A stretch of 64,000 nt of DNA from Nymphaea colorata (lineage: Eukaryota; Streptophyta; Magnoliopsida; Nymphaeales; Nymphaeaceae). The stretch is taken from the NCBI RefSeq assembly GCF_008831285.2, contig NC_045139.1:12992854-13056853 (forward strand). Direction: 5' to 3'. The notes below the pieces were generated by a model. That model made no database searches and was not told the origin of the DNA. It saw nothing but the letters and a program-made list of their open reading frames with translations. Of the stretch, positions 1 through 10,210 are shown piece after piece; the first letter of the stretch is position 1; the number at the start of each line of letters is the position of its first letter. Position numbers and translations under genes: made by a program.

Positions 1-232
1 ACTAGGGTGCGTATACTGCCCAACAAGGCACTCTTCTCAGTTCGACCGAATCAGGTGCTGCTGACAGCACCTTCTCTTTTTTCTTTTTTCTTTTCTTTTT
101 TTTCCCTTCTTCTATCTTTTTCCTCTTCTCTCTCACCTCCCCAGTCCCTCCATTTTATTTAGAAAAACTTTGAATTTTGTATGAAATTAAGATGGCCTTG
201 ATAAAAAAATTTAAAAATATAGACAAACAAAA

Positions 233-274
<42 letters not shown>

Positions 275-336
275 CCTCATGGCATCCACACCCAATTTCT
301 TTTTTGGAAGCTGCTGCATCCCGCACACGCACCAGC
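1..336. other. AT-rich non-coding stretch
   Basis: No gene is recognisable. It holds a pyrimidine-rich tract (about 76-150), a (TA)n microsatellite and, at its right edge, the 8-bp target duplication GCACCAGC (329-336) of the adjoining transposon. The short open frame here is built on the microsatellite and is not credible. Confidence 0.6.
234..272. repeat. (TA)n microsatellite
   Basis: About 39 bp of uninterrupted TA dinucleotide. Confidence 0.95.
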
Positions 337-1210
337 TTATGTTGTTAAGCTTCGCCTAAGCCACGCGCTTAGGCATGGACTAGGCGACAGTCGACACCTG
401 TCACCTAAGTCCATCACTTAGGCGATGGCTGTGATGCTGGCAGCTATGCTGGCACGTAGGCTGGACTCCATGAGGAAGGTATGTACTGATATTTATAAGT
501 TGTTACAATGCACATTGTATGTTATATATACAATCTGTTATGTATATCATATGTACTGATTTGATACAATTTTTGTTCGAAATGAGTCAAATGAAATAGT
601 CTATAAGGTACTACATAAAATGGATTTCAATTCATTACAGGATATACAGTTATATACAGCAGAATTCATATTTAGTTTTTCTATTGCAGTATTTTATCTA
701 AAGAAACTGTAGTTTTAGAGTCATAATGTTTTAGGTATGTGTCTGGCATTGGATTCTGATAGGATCTGATCCTAAGAAATGCAAGCATTGTGTCCAGTAT
801 GTAAACAATAATGATGTGTCTTCTTTTCTGTATCAAACTAAGGCATCGCCTAGAACAGAACATAACTGTTTTCCAGTATGTATACAAGCTGGAAATGTAC
901 TCTTAGTCTGTCATGTAAACAAGAGCATAACAGTTTTTCATGTTTTACTTTTTGGCTTTTCTTACAAAGTGTAATCATTCAATTAGAACATAACAGAATA
1001 GTTTTTTATGTTACTTTTTGTACTACACATGTCTGTGTTAGTGGTGATAGGCGCACCTGGAATAGAAGCTTACAGTTCAGTCAGTAAGTACATAATTTTA
1101 TTATGTAATAGTCAACACAACTAAAAAGATTAATAAAAGAAAATTGGTTGCCTTTCTTGCCTAGGCACACCTAAGCCCTAGGCTCTCGCCTAGGCGCCTT
1201 GACAACATAG
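337..1210. mobile_element. Non-autonomous hAT-like DNA transposon, 874 bp
   Basis: The left end reads TTATGTTGTTAAGCTTCGCC. The reverse complement of the right end reads CTATGTTGTCAAGGCGCC, so the termini match as YTATGTTGTYAAG. The octamer GCACCAGC flanks both sides exactly (329-336 and 1211-1218), a duplication length typical of the hAT superfamily. Subterminal DNA at both ends is rich in inverted copies of GCCTAAGC/CGCCTAGGCG. No transposase frame is seen inside; the open frames at 681-887 and 878-1087 match nothing I know. hAT is assigned from duplication length; the terminal bases are not the classical CAGGG. Confidence 0.75.
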
Positions 1211-1218
1211 GCACCAGC

Positions 1219-2228
1219 ACCTGCATCCCGCACCCATGTGACATAAATATATTTATATGCAGGTACGTATACACTGCACAAGTTGAGTAGCTAAAGCTGT
1301 ACTTTTATGAGTTTGGCTCATAGGTTACATAAGTCGAGTTCAGGTCAGTAATTTAACTTAAGTAAATGAGTCAAATTTGAGTTACATGAGTTCAACTATT
1401 TTAAGCTTGAGTAAGCTTGTGCAATTACAAAGACATGTATGTGTATGTTATTGTCACATTTTTAGCACTCAACTGCCCTTTGGTGTTAATGGTCTTCTCT
1501 TGGTACTTTCAGGGTTTATATACCAGTTTTAAATCTCATGTGCACCATTGTCTTTAAAAGGAAGCACTCACTTTTTTGTCCAGCTCGGTTAAGCTCGATT
1601 TATGATGTTGGCTCGCCTTGTAGTTCAACTCTAGCTGAGCTGGTGGAGTTTGAGTTTTCTTGAATGCGTTTGAATGCTTCTCGAGTTAGGCTTGAGCTTG
1701 ACTCGAGCTTAAGCGGAGCTGGAGTCAAGCCCTTAAAAGTTGAGCAGGCGCAGCTTGGTTCGTGTTCACCCCTCAGTGTGTGGTTGCATGCATATTCAAT
1801 TTATGTCAACAAGGTTTGTTCATTATAGCAATTTGTTGTTTATAACTTTATATGATTATTAATGTAAACTTTAGGACTTTAAGATTACACAGCATAAACT
1901 TAATTTTGATAATTTTTTTTTCCTTGTATCACAATATACCCACTTTTTTGCTCTGGACTTGTTTGACCTTCTGGTTTACGTCCAAAGTGTTTGGTCCATG
2001 TAGATAAGGCTTTGTGCTTTCTCTTTCCAGATGACAAAGCAGCTAAACTTATGATCCATGGGTTCTTTTTCCATTTAGTTTTCTGATTTGGAGTTGTAAT
2101 ATTAATATCCATTTCAAAAGTGGCCTATGGGATGAATTGAAGTCATTGAATTTCTGTGTCATGTAAATTCCAGTTTATTATGGCATACAATGTTCAACTT
2201 TTGTAGCCTAGCAACATCAACTCTGTAT
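1219..2228. other. Non-coding, with a degenerate hAT MITE (about 1290-1773)
   Basis: No gene is recognised. From about 1560 to 1773 the sequence is full of AGCTCGACTCGAGCT-like words and ends in GTTCACCCCT. The same composition occurs in the well-bounded MITE at 31277-31700 and at 57916-57951. I could not find a clean left end or target duplication here, so this is a decayed copy at best. Confidence 0.4.
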
Positions 2229-2372
2229 GCATCAAGCTATGTCACACGAGTACTTCTCCAAAGGAGGAGTACCCGTGTGGTACTGGTGCGACACCGGTAC
2301 CGGTACAGGTATGGGGTTGGGTACGCCTGTGGTGCGCGTTGACCGTACCGGGTACGGTCAATGCACTAGAGG

Positions 2373-2774
2373 TCATTTTTGACCTTTTTTGGACACGGTC
2401 AATGATGGGAGCTTGTAGCAGTGCTTGTCCATGACGATAGATCCGCCCTCCTTGAGCAGGCGGAGTAACAGGACGGTTGAGTTAGATGAGGAAACGTTTG
2501 GGTAGTTCGTCGCCATGTACTTTGAAATCGCCGCCTTGCTCGAGCCGCTTGGCTCGTTGAGTGCTCTCACAGCTGCCATTATCATCTGCACAAATCGAAG
2601 GTACAAAGTGAAAAATTGTTATCAGGGCTTCCTGAATCATGGTTCTTCACGGAGAAGAGCCCCAAAATTTTTGGGGTTTGCTTCCTCTACCTCAGGATAC
2701 GAAGGGTTGCTTCGAGATGAGTCTGGACCGTCCATACTGGGAACCTTTTGTGGCTCCATCTCATTGTCCGCCAT
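2373..2774 (-). CDS. Small linker-histone-type (H15/GH1) DNA-binding protein, two exons
   Basis: Exon 1 is 2774-2691 and codes 28 residues from an ATG. The intron is 2690-2586 (105 bp), with GT donor GTAGAG and acceptor TTTGTGCAG. Exon 2 is 2585-2373, ending in TGA, for a 98-residue product. The phase-0 splice joins SNPSYPE to MIMAAVRALNEP. This is the usual start of the globular H1/H5 winged helix in plant HMGA-type and H1-related proteins. GSSKAAISKYM (recognition helix region), a leucine-rich helix and a basic C-terminal hairpin ending KHCYKLP follow. Family members bind linker or AT-rich DNA in the nucleus. This one lacks AT hooks and a Myb domain and is much shorter than H1 (about 200 residues or more). 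A (CT)n tract sits in the likely 5' leader. The gene lies wholly inside a transposon, so it may be a captured copy. Expression is unknown. Confidence 0.7.
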
Positions 2775-2801
2775 TGACGAGGCCTTGTAGGAAACAGATA
2801 A

Positions 2802-2804
<3 letters not shown>

Positions 2805-2842
<38 letters not shown>
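2805..2842. repeat. (GA)n microsatellite, (CT)n in the leader of the H15 gene
   Basis: About 38 bp of GA dinucleotide starting 31 bp upstream of the H15 start codon. On the gene's sense strand it reads (CT)n, common in plant 5' leaders. Confidence 0.9.
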
Positions 2843-2845
<3 letters not shown>

Positions 2846-3506
2846 AAGACAGACACAGAGGGACCGAGAAGTGAGCGAGATGAGATTTTTGAAAAGGGTG
2901 CAGATGGTTCGATCAGACGGATGGGAGTGGACGTTGGTTGCCTGATCGGAGCGCGGGCACTTGGGTTTAAACGAGAACACAGATCGATGATGTGGCAAAG
3001 CTTTTTGGCCGCTTACACGTCCTTCTTGCGCTCTCTCTTTGCTCCTCTGCTCTATGTTATTTGGCGAATTGTGGGCGGTGATCTCGTGTGCCACGTCTCC
3101 CCTTGCAGCTTCACTTTATCTGGAAAGTAATATCATGCTTTCTCTTCTGCTAATAACTTTTCTGTTGAAAACTTTTACCTTCTTTTTGTCACTAATCTTC
3201 CCACATCAAATTCTTTCTCCCTTAGCTCACAATGGAACAAATGAACTTTTAATGCAGGTGATGTTTATTGTCGATTTCAGGAAGGGAAGGGAAGTAGTTC
3301 ATCATAATTGTTTGTCGGTTGAGCGAGTGTGTCTCTGTATATTTGTTATTATGTTTGTAATTTTTGATATATATATGTCCAAATATGTTATTCTGTTTAA
3401 AATTTTTTGACGTATATACATGTGTGTGTACGGCCGTACCCCCGTACCCAAGTTTTTTAAAAATGGTCCTTACCTGTACCCGTACCTATGTGACATAGGC
3501 ATCAAG

Positions 3507-4193
3507 CAATACTGTTTACTGCATCTTCTACAATGTTGTTGGTGTCATTGTGAAATGTAATATAAACTATTGTTCACCTTTCGTAAGATGACTTTTGCCA
3601 ACATTGCTGTTTTCCAATTATATTTTTATGTTAATGACTCAACAGCCAGTTTTTGGGTTTGTGTGGAGATCTCATTTGCTTGGAATCTGCACAAAATCTG
3701 CTGCTTTCATTCTTGACGCCAAAAATCTTCTCATTGGTCTGGTTTCTGGAAGTACACGTTGGCACCTTCTGGTATCAAAGGCATATGTATACATATCTCA
3801 TGAAAGTGAATTAACATATTTTGCCTTGTACCGAGTCTCATATGTGGCTGTTTCTTGACCATGGTGGAAATCACCTGCTGTAAGGCATTTTTCTGATGTG
3901 GAGGGGGAAGTCAAAGAAAGCTGGCGATTTTAGCAATATATTGCTTTCAGCACTTCTGTCATTCTGGATGGTGTTTTAGATCAAACGTGGTCCACTCTAA
4001 GAAAATATGGTTCTCTTAACCTCCAGAAGGACCACAACTGTGACTGGTTAGAGACCAAATTTTCTTTGCAAAGATGGGTGAGGCCAGATGGGGGTTGTCA
4101 CTCTTTACCATCTGCAGCTTTATCACCAACTGAACACCTTTTCTGGGATATATATCATATATGGAAACTAATCTTTTCACATGTGTTCTGCAG
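3507..4193 (+). other. Probable intron upstream of the gamma-CAL exon
   Basis: The stretch ends in a good plant 3' splice site (T-rich tract, then TGTTCTGCAG at 4184-4193). No exon matching the expected preceding gamma-CAL segment is found here or further left. The upstream exons are therefore outside the window, across an intron of at least 4.2 kb swollen by transposons, or are absent. The open frame at 3595-3858 matches nothing I recognise. Confidence 0.55.
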
Positions 4194-4570
4194 GGTTGCC
4201 TGCTGATACAAACATAGAGAGGTTTGTTACGATCGGTGCTTATACCATTCTAAGGTCATGCACAGTGGAGCCCGAGTGTATCATTGGCCAGCACTCTGTC
4301 CTTATGGAAGGTTCACTAGTGGAGACTCATTCTATACTGGAGGCTGGTTCAGTAGTTCCGCCTGGTAGGCGGATTCCTACCGGTGAACTTTGGGCTGGAA
4401 ACCCAGCTAGGTTTGTCCGGCCTTTGTCACATGATGAGATCAAGGAGATACCAAAGCTTGCTGTGGCAGTTAATGACTTGAGCAGGAGCCATTTCTCAGA
4501 ATTTCTGCCATACTCCACTGTCTACTTGGAGGTGGAGAAGATGAAAAAGGCATTCAATATTCCGCTATGA
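4194..4570 (+). CDS. GAMMACAL: Gamma carbonic anhydrase-like protein, C-terminal exon (partial)
   Basis: This exon encodes about the last 125 residues of a plant gamma-CAL, roughly half of a protein usually near 250 residues. Gamma-CAL is a subunit of the carbonic-anhydrase-like domain on the matrix side of mitochondrial respiratory complex I. Diagnostic segments are EPECIIGQHSVLMEGSLVET, ILEAGSVVPPGRRIP, GELWAGNPARFVR and FSEFLPYSTVYLEVEK. The first two belong to the hexapeptide-repeat left-handed beta helix. The last is the C-terminal helix typical of the CAL rather than the catalytic gamma-CA branch. The exon starts right after the CAG at 4191-4193 and takes one base of its first Gly codon from the previous exon (phase-1 intron). 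It ends in TGA. An ATG at 4181 lies in the intron and is not the true start. The frame is intact. The gene may be a live 3' end or a partial copy, because the upstream exons are not visible. Confidence 0.88.
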
Positions 4571-5646
4571 TTGCTGGAAAACGGTTTCAAAACGGGGTCT
4601 TTTTATTGGCCTCTTTGTCCAATTCCTTTTGTATCTGTTCAGATGATTAATCTTCGCAAAGATTTTTGGCTTTTGCACCTTCAAATGACAGAGGGTTGTC
4701 CAAAATAAGAGGTTAAATCTTAGCCCTTTGTTCTCTAATGTTTCCATCGGTTCTGTTTGAAGTATTTCCAACGGTTTCATTCTCCTAGGTGTAGGATTAT
4801 TTTCCCACCTTTGTTTTTCTTTTGTAGAAAGTAGAAGCTTTGGCAGGATGATTTTAATTTGATTTGGTGCTTTGGGTAACTGAACTCTAGATTGTTAGAA
4901 ATTGGAGATCTGGAATCGAGGCGTTGTGAATTATGTTACGACATTTTCAAAATATATGCACCTATCTTTCTCATATTAGTCTGTTAACCTCCAACTTTTG
5001 AAGGTATGAAATCTAACCCGTTGTTGGGTAGGGGGGCTCGTGGCTAGGTGATGGAGCTCGTTTTCCGGTGAGGATCTCTTGTTGGTGTCAACGGCGGAAC
5101 GGGAACCAGGAAAAAGAAATCCGGGGTCATATTAATATCTTTCACAAATTTTAAGATCTGCCCGTTGATGATCTCTTATTTTTTATACAGCTAAAGTAAT
5201 ATTCACAAAAAATCATCTTTCAATTCAACTTTTTTGAAAAGTTACTATATTGTTCATGCATTCGCCAGGCGAGGCAAAATAAACAAATCTCATGGTTGTT
5301 GTCACCACTTAATGTGATCATCTTCTAGACCATAATAAGGCTTGACACAAGCTCTATGAATCTTGAGGGTGATAAGCATAAGGGGAAGGCAGTTGCCTCT
5401 CTCTTTGAAGCAGTGAGATGAAGATGAACTATTCACCTTTTAAAAACAAAAAGGAAGAGAAGGAAAACAAACTGAAGAAAAAGATCACATACACAGAAAG
5501 GGTGACTTATGAAATCAAAGGTGTGCAATTGATACACCGTTTTGCGTTGAAAATCCTCTTATTTAACACATGTATGATGATATATATTACATATATAATT
5601 GTAGATGACATGCATTTGTATGTGGAATTGATGCAGCGGAAAAGAG
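4571..5646. other. 3' flank of gamma-CAL and unassigned DNA
   Basis: The first few hundred bases should hold the gamma-CAL 3' UTR. No clear AATAAA signal stands out. The rest is AT-rich, with short open frames (such as 5418-5660) that match no family I know. Confidence 0.5.
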
Positions 5647-5872
5647 GACTCCTCGTCTAATTCATGATCAAATGCCAAACTAATCTAGGGTAAAACGAAA
5701 GAGATGCAAAAAGAAACGAAAAATGGAAAGAGAAGGCAAAATAGCCATTACGGTTTTTCATTTACTCCAAAACTGATTAAAATGGGGCTTAAGCACCTTT
5801 AAATAAGGTGAAAAATGAATCCATGGGTTTGGATCCAAACAACAAGAATAATGAATAAAAGCCCAAAAGATC
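5647..5872. repeat. Dispersed direct repeat, copy 1
   Basis: About 226 bp that recur in the same orientation at 6512-6722. Both copies run from a GA(C/G)TCCTC block through GCCAAACTAATCTA, AATGGAAAGAGA and GGGCTTAAGCAC-like blocks to GGATCCAAACAACAAGAA and CCAAAAGATC. Together the copies could be terminal repeats of a degraded small element or a segmental duplication. Confidence 0.75.
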
Positions 5873-6511
5873 CGAGTTGAAAAAAAGTTCGTCCTCGACA
5901 AATCGAATCTCCGCTTCAAAATGCCTATGGGAGAGAAGTTCATCTTAGATCATGATCGGATTCGGGTGTTGGTTTTGAGGCTGGCTTGGGTATGAGTTGG
6001 GGTGTTGATGATGGGTTGGGTTGGAACTTGGGTAGAGTCGGATTTAAACTACAGTTCAGGTTTGGATTGGAATTTGTGTTTGAAACCGGATTTGGGTTTA
6101 GACTCAAGTAGAGAGAGAAACAGGTTTGGGCTTGGTTTACATGGGTCACAAGCTAAGTTTGGGGAAAAGAAAATAATTCCAACCTAGAACCGGTCCCTTA
6201 GCTCAAAGAACCGGCTTAAAATGGCAGGCCTGATAAAGCGATTTCTGTGTCATCCCAGGTCCCAGACTAGACGAACTGGTACACTAACAGATTCAGGTCC
6301 AGTGGAGCTGGATCGAGCAGCGACCTGCTCTGGGTCTAGAACTCAGTCGAGCCCTAGCTCGACGCCGCCCCTCTTCCCCACCGTCTTGCCGCCGCCCTTC
6401 GTCACTGCATCCTGCCAGAGCACATGGACGGTGGTGGTCGGCGGAGGGCAGGCGGTGCCGATGCCGACATTCGACCAATCGGTGGTGGGCTTTGGTGCGC
6501 TGTGTGGATAT
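5873..6511. other. Spacer between the two direct repeats
   Basis: The first half is rich in GGGTTGGGTTGG-type words and the second half (about 6290-6500) is locally GC-rich. Open frames exist on both strands (5940-6149, 6221-6550) but none shows a known domain or consistent splice signals. I do not call a gene. Confidence 0.4.
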
Positions 6512-6722
6512 GAGTCCTCTGATCCACGATCAAACGCCAAACTAATCTAAGGTTGAATGAAAAAAATTATAAAAAGGAATGAAAAATGGAAAGAGACGGA
6601 AAAATAACAATTAGGATTTTTTTTATTACAAACGAGGCTTAAGCACACTTAAATTGGGTAAAAACGGATCTACAGGTTTGGATCCAAACAACAAGAAAAA
6701 TGAATGAAAATCCAAAAGATCA
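6512..6722. repeat. Dispersed direct repeat, copy 2
   Basis: Second copy of the unit at 5647-5872, about 865 bp downstream, clearly diverged by many point changes and small indels. Confidence 0.75.
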
Positions 6723-7909
6723 TGTTGCTTTGCTCCTGCGTTAGGAATCCTTTAGATAAAATGGCTATGTCCAACGATCCAGTAAATGAGATAATTATGC
6801 TCCCGAATAAAATAAAAAAATAGGTGCCCTTTTTTCGATCTTTTTCCTTTAGTTCTTGAACATATAACACTCATTCTTTTGTATGTTGTATTTCACCTTG
6901 GATTTTATACTCTGGTTGAGCACTCCATGGAAGTTGAACGGCGATTCAAAAGACAGCAGACCCTTCATTTCCATTTGGGTCAGCAAGCCTGTCCATTAAC
7001 TCCTCTACATTGTTCAGGACTTTTGCCAAAAAGCGTTGAAGATCTTACAGTAAGAACCAGTTCTCAAAAAGGAAAAGAATTTAATAAACATTGCATTTTT
7101 TTAACATTAATAAGCCTAAAGATTTTGGAAGCGACAAGCAATTTCTTTGGAAATTTCAAGAGAATGAAAGAAAAGCATGCCTTTGTGCATTTAGAGTTAA
7201 GGAATAGAGCCTTCAATATTTCACGAAGCCTTTTGGCCCTTGTGGTTTGGTTTGGCCTCTACTTACCTGAATCTCATTGCCCCCATGTTGGATCGAAACC
7301 CAGTACAAACAAACAATAGCAAGGGCATGTTTTTTAGGGGGAGGAAATGGAGTAGGGGTAACAATGAATCAGATCCGAATTGGATGTACTCTTCAGCATA
7401 TTTGTTTTTTCAGAGGTTCATATGTATTCATATTTGGATATAAATGAAGAAAGGTTTATGCCATAACTGAATCTGACTTCACGAACGGATATCCTATTTT
7501 TAAATTCACATCTGAATCTGAAACAGAATTTTAAACCAAATCCAAACCACATTATGATATGTAAAGAACTGAGTTAAAAAAGTATCGACTTTGTATACAA
7601 AATATTTATTTAAAACTAAATCTGATCCAAGTCCGAATCTGAATCTGATTAGATATTTATTTAGATCAAAATCTGAGTCATGTTGATGTCACTTTTTAAA
7701 TGTGAATCCAATCTGAATTTTTAATCAGATGTTAAATTTTTCTCCAACTCTTTTTTTTTTTTTGTGAAGTAATTCGGTTGGATATGAGATCCAGATCAAA
7801 TTTATTGATAAGGAGGAGGAGGGTGAGGGATTGCGGGATGGAAGGAGTGGCAGAAGAAAAATAAGTGTAGGAAAGGGAAAGAGGAAGCATGGAGAGAAAA
7901 AGGGGGTTA
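6723..7909. other. Unassigned DNA with one 146-codon open frame
   Basis: The longest open frame is 6879-7319 (+), 146 codons, without a domain I recognise and probably chance. From about 7340 to 7730 the DNA is full of GAATCTGAATC/GATTCAGATTC words, a pattern seen in plant MITE-like elements, but I found no matched termini. Confidence 0.4.
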
Positions 7910-9095
7910 CACTACCAAAAAACGACATATTACTGATGGTAAGAAAAGAAACCGTTAGTAATATCTAAATTATACTGACAGAATGCATGAGTTAGTTAGT
8001 AAATCGGACTTTTCGTCGACGGAATAAAATCTTATCATAAATATTTATTTTTTACTGATGGGAGAGAAATATCCGTCAATATTGAGCACACTAGATTGAC
8101 AATTAGCTGGCTCCATCGGTGTATGTTAACTATCATAGACGTTTAAACTTTCTGTTAGTATTCTTGTGCATTATTACTTTCCGTCTATTTTTACCTATCA
8201 ATGTTGCTAGACGAAATATCAATGGTATTGAGGGACCATTAGTATTAAGGAAACTATGCTGATGGTTCGCTACGTAAAGCTTGTAAAGCTCAACTTGTCA
8301 AATACGATATTTCATATGATCAGTTAGAATCTATGATGAAGCATTTTGATGAAGACGAACAAAAGGTATGAATTCAGTGACAATTTACTAGGATTTAATT
8401 TGTACCATAAATCTTATTATAAGTCAATGTAAGAGCATATATGTTGTAGTGTTCTACAGGAAGTTAGTGAAAAAAATACTCAAAACAGTGCACATCTATA
8501 GTACCAACACACACCAGAGGTATACAAAGCTTTGTGCGGTTTAAAGCAAATTAGGTAAATTATGGTATGACATGTTGCATCTGTTTATTGTACATGATCT
8601 ATATATTGTATATCCTATATGTAAATTATGATTTGACATTTATTTGAGTTCATATCTGTAGTTTGGAGAGGATGGACCTATGCCTTTAAGTGCAGTAAGT
8701 TTTTATTGCTACTCATATCAGCAGTAATGCAAACTACTCTAACTCAAAAACAGCCGGAATTATAGTAAGTGTTATATGTAATTGTTATTCACACAAGATT
8801 AGTTGTGCTATTGTACACTAACTTTGTTTTCATATTATAATATATGAGGAAAAGTTAAAGGATAAGATAGCTACTTTGTGAGAGGGAGCATCCGATTCAC
8901 CTGGCAGTAGTGATGTGCTCCCCCAAGTGATGGGAGAAGATAGTCATGGTCGGGTATATACAATGAGAATATTATGTGTGAAACCTTCACAGTTTTCTAC
9001 TGGAAATACAAGTATGGGTCAATTAGAAACACAAAATGCAGAATTAAAAGAACAAGTTAGTACTTTACCAAGAAAGTTAGTTGTGCTTTAACCCA
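7910..9095 (+). mobile_element. CACTA (En/Spm-like) transposon remnant
   Basis: At 7910 the sequence starts CACTACCAAAAAACGACA, a typical CACTA terminus. It is followed by subterminal repeats of ACTGATGG/ACTGACAG type to about 8270. Downstream + strand fragments resemble plant Transposase_24 proteins: SEKNTQNSAHL then YQHTPEVYKALCG (about 8462-8545, with a stop), and ASDSPGSSDVLPQVMGEDS then HGRVYTMRILCVKPSQF (about 8887-8997), followed by a coiled-coil-like tail QNAELKEQV. The reading is interrupted by stops. No convincing right terminus with a matching 3-bp duplication was found. The terminus is moderately secure; the protein assignment is by pattern only. Confidence 0.55.
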
Positions 9096-9211
9096 AAATT
9101 TTGCAGAAGTAATAGAAATGAATGCATATTCTTGAAATATTAATGTCAATGGCATCCTTAATTTATAAGAATATACCTTAGTCAATAGGTGGTTAAGCAA
9201 CAATTAGTGAT

Positions 9212-9434
9212 TGTCAATAACGAAAGCAAATTCAAATTGGAGAGCAAGAAAGACAGTTGATAAGGAGACATTGTAATTTGCAGCAAGAAATAGACAAAAA
9301 CAATTAACACTATACAACATGAAGTCAATAAATAAAGCAAATACAATTTTGAGAGCAAGAAGGACAGTTGATAAGGAGACATTGTAATATGCAGCAAGAA
9401 ATAGATAAAAACAACTAACACTATACAACATGAA
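9212..9434. repeat. Two-copy tandem repeat, 111-bp unit
   Basis: Two adjacent copies (anchors GCAAAT at 9226 and 9337) share AGTTGATAAGGAGACATTGT and ACTATACAACATGAA with few differences. They account for the two overlapping repetitive open frames on the - strand, which are not genes. Confidence 0.9.
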
Positions 9435-9859
9435 AAACGTGTTTATAAATTTCACCTAAAATATCTAATTTCATTTTAGCAAGTCACATGTGATCATATA
9501 TGGACCACCAAATAGGACTAGGCAAATGCTTGATTTACAATGTAATCACATTGTATTATGAGCTTGAGGACCTTGCCCTCTTTTGATGTGCTACATCAAA
9601 GTTTGACCCACTATAGATACTGATAGCAGCTCCTTCTGCCACACCACACCTTTACATCCACCCAACCTTTCAACCAGTTTGGCACTTCGAAGGATGCAAC
9701 GTTCAAGAAGAACAATGCACCTCAAAAATCGTAATACCGAGCATTCTATCTCCTAAGACAAATTACCAACTACCCATAACCACACTATTTTTTCGAAAAT
9801 AGAAAGTCCAAAAACTTTTGAAAGTGAGAAGAAACAAGTAGAAGAAGTGGAAGATGAAG

Positions 9860-10210
9860 GAAGTGAATGCACTGAAGGTGAAAAGGAGTTTTTTGTAGTG
9901 ATTAAAACGGAAACAACAAAAAGAAGATTCGACAAAGGTAATAATTGTCAGCCGTATATGTATATTGTTATGACCAATATACCCTTTTAAGCAGTATGAA
10001 AACATTTTTTTTTGTTCCTCTCATAGTGTTATCTTATTACCTCATAATATATCATAATATATGATGTCAATCAGTAAAAAAGTGTTTATGATTTTGTCCT
10101 TTTTATAACGTTATCTCATTATCTCATAATATACTCCTTTAAGGAGTAAGAAAGCACTTATAGTGTTATCTCATTACCTCATAAATATATTATTATTTCA
10201 TAAACATTAT
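9860..10210. repeat. Repeat family shared with 58260-58600, with TATCTCAT motifs
   Basis: Alignment by eye with the subtelomeric segment shows shared AATTGTCAG, GTATATG, CCAATATA, TTTAAGC and GTGTTATCT blocks in the same order. Both copies then run into repeats of TTATCTCATTA/ACCTCATAATATA type. I cannot define the ends. Confidence 0.65.

Larger units (their letters stand above)
2237..3498. mobile_element. hAT-like transposon carrying an H15-domain gene, 1262 bp
   Basis: The left terminus reads CTATGTCACACGAGTAC and the reverse complement of the right terminus reads CTATGTCACATAGGTAC (14 of 17 bases match). Both are followed by GGTAC/GTACC-rich subterminal sequence. The octamer GCATCAAG is duplicated exactly on both sides (2229-2236 and 3499-3506). 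The ends resemble those of the element at 337-1210 (shared CTATGT start, 8-bp duplication). There is no transposase; the only convincing gene inside is the two-exon H15 gene on the - strand. One caveat: the duplication can be read as 9 bp (GCATCAAGC) if the left end begins at TATGT, which would suit a Mutator-like element. Confidence 0.75.

Noticed and set aside
2373-2585. Reading the H15 protein as a telomere-binding TRB/SMH factor because of the nearby telomere
   Set aside because: It lacks the Myb domain that defines that family and sits in a transposon 56 kb from the telomere repeat.
2639-3130. 163-codon + strand open frame
   Set aside because: It runs through a GA microsatellite and lies antisense to exon 1 and leader of the H15 gene, which has a better-supported model.
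6879-7319. 146-codon open frame as a gene
   Set aside because: No domain, no repeat of the frame elsewhere, odd composition and no supporting splice or promoter signal.
7910-9900. A complete CACTA element from 7910 to the TTTTTTGTAGTG at 9889-9900
   Set aside because: The right motif fits, but flanking trinucleotides are TTA and ATT, and the sequence across 9900 is also conserved in the repeat at 58260-58430. The motif there is probably chance.
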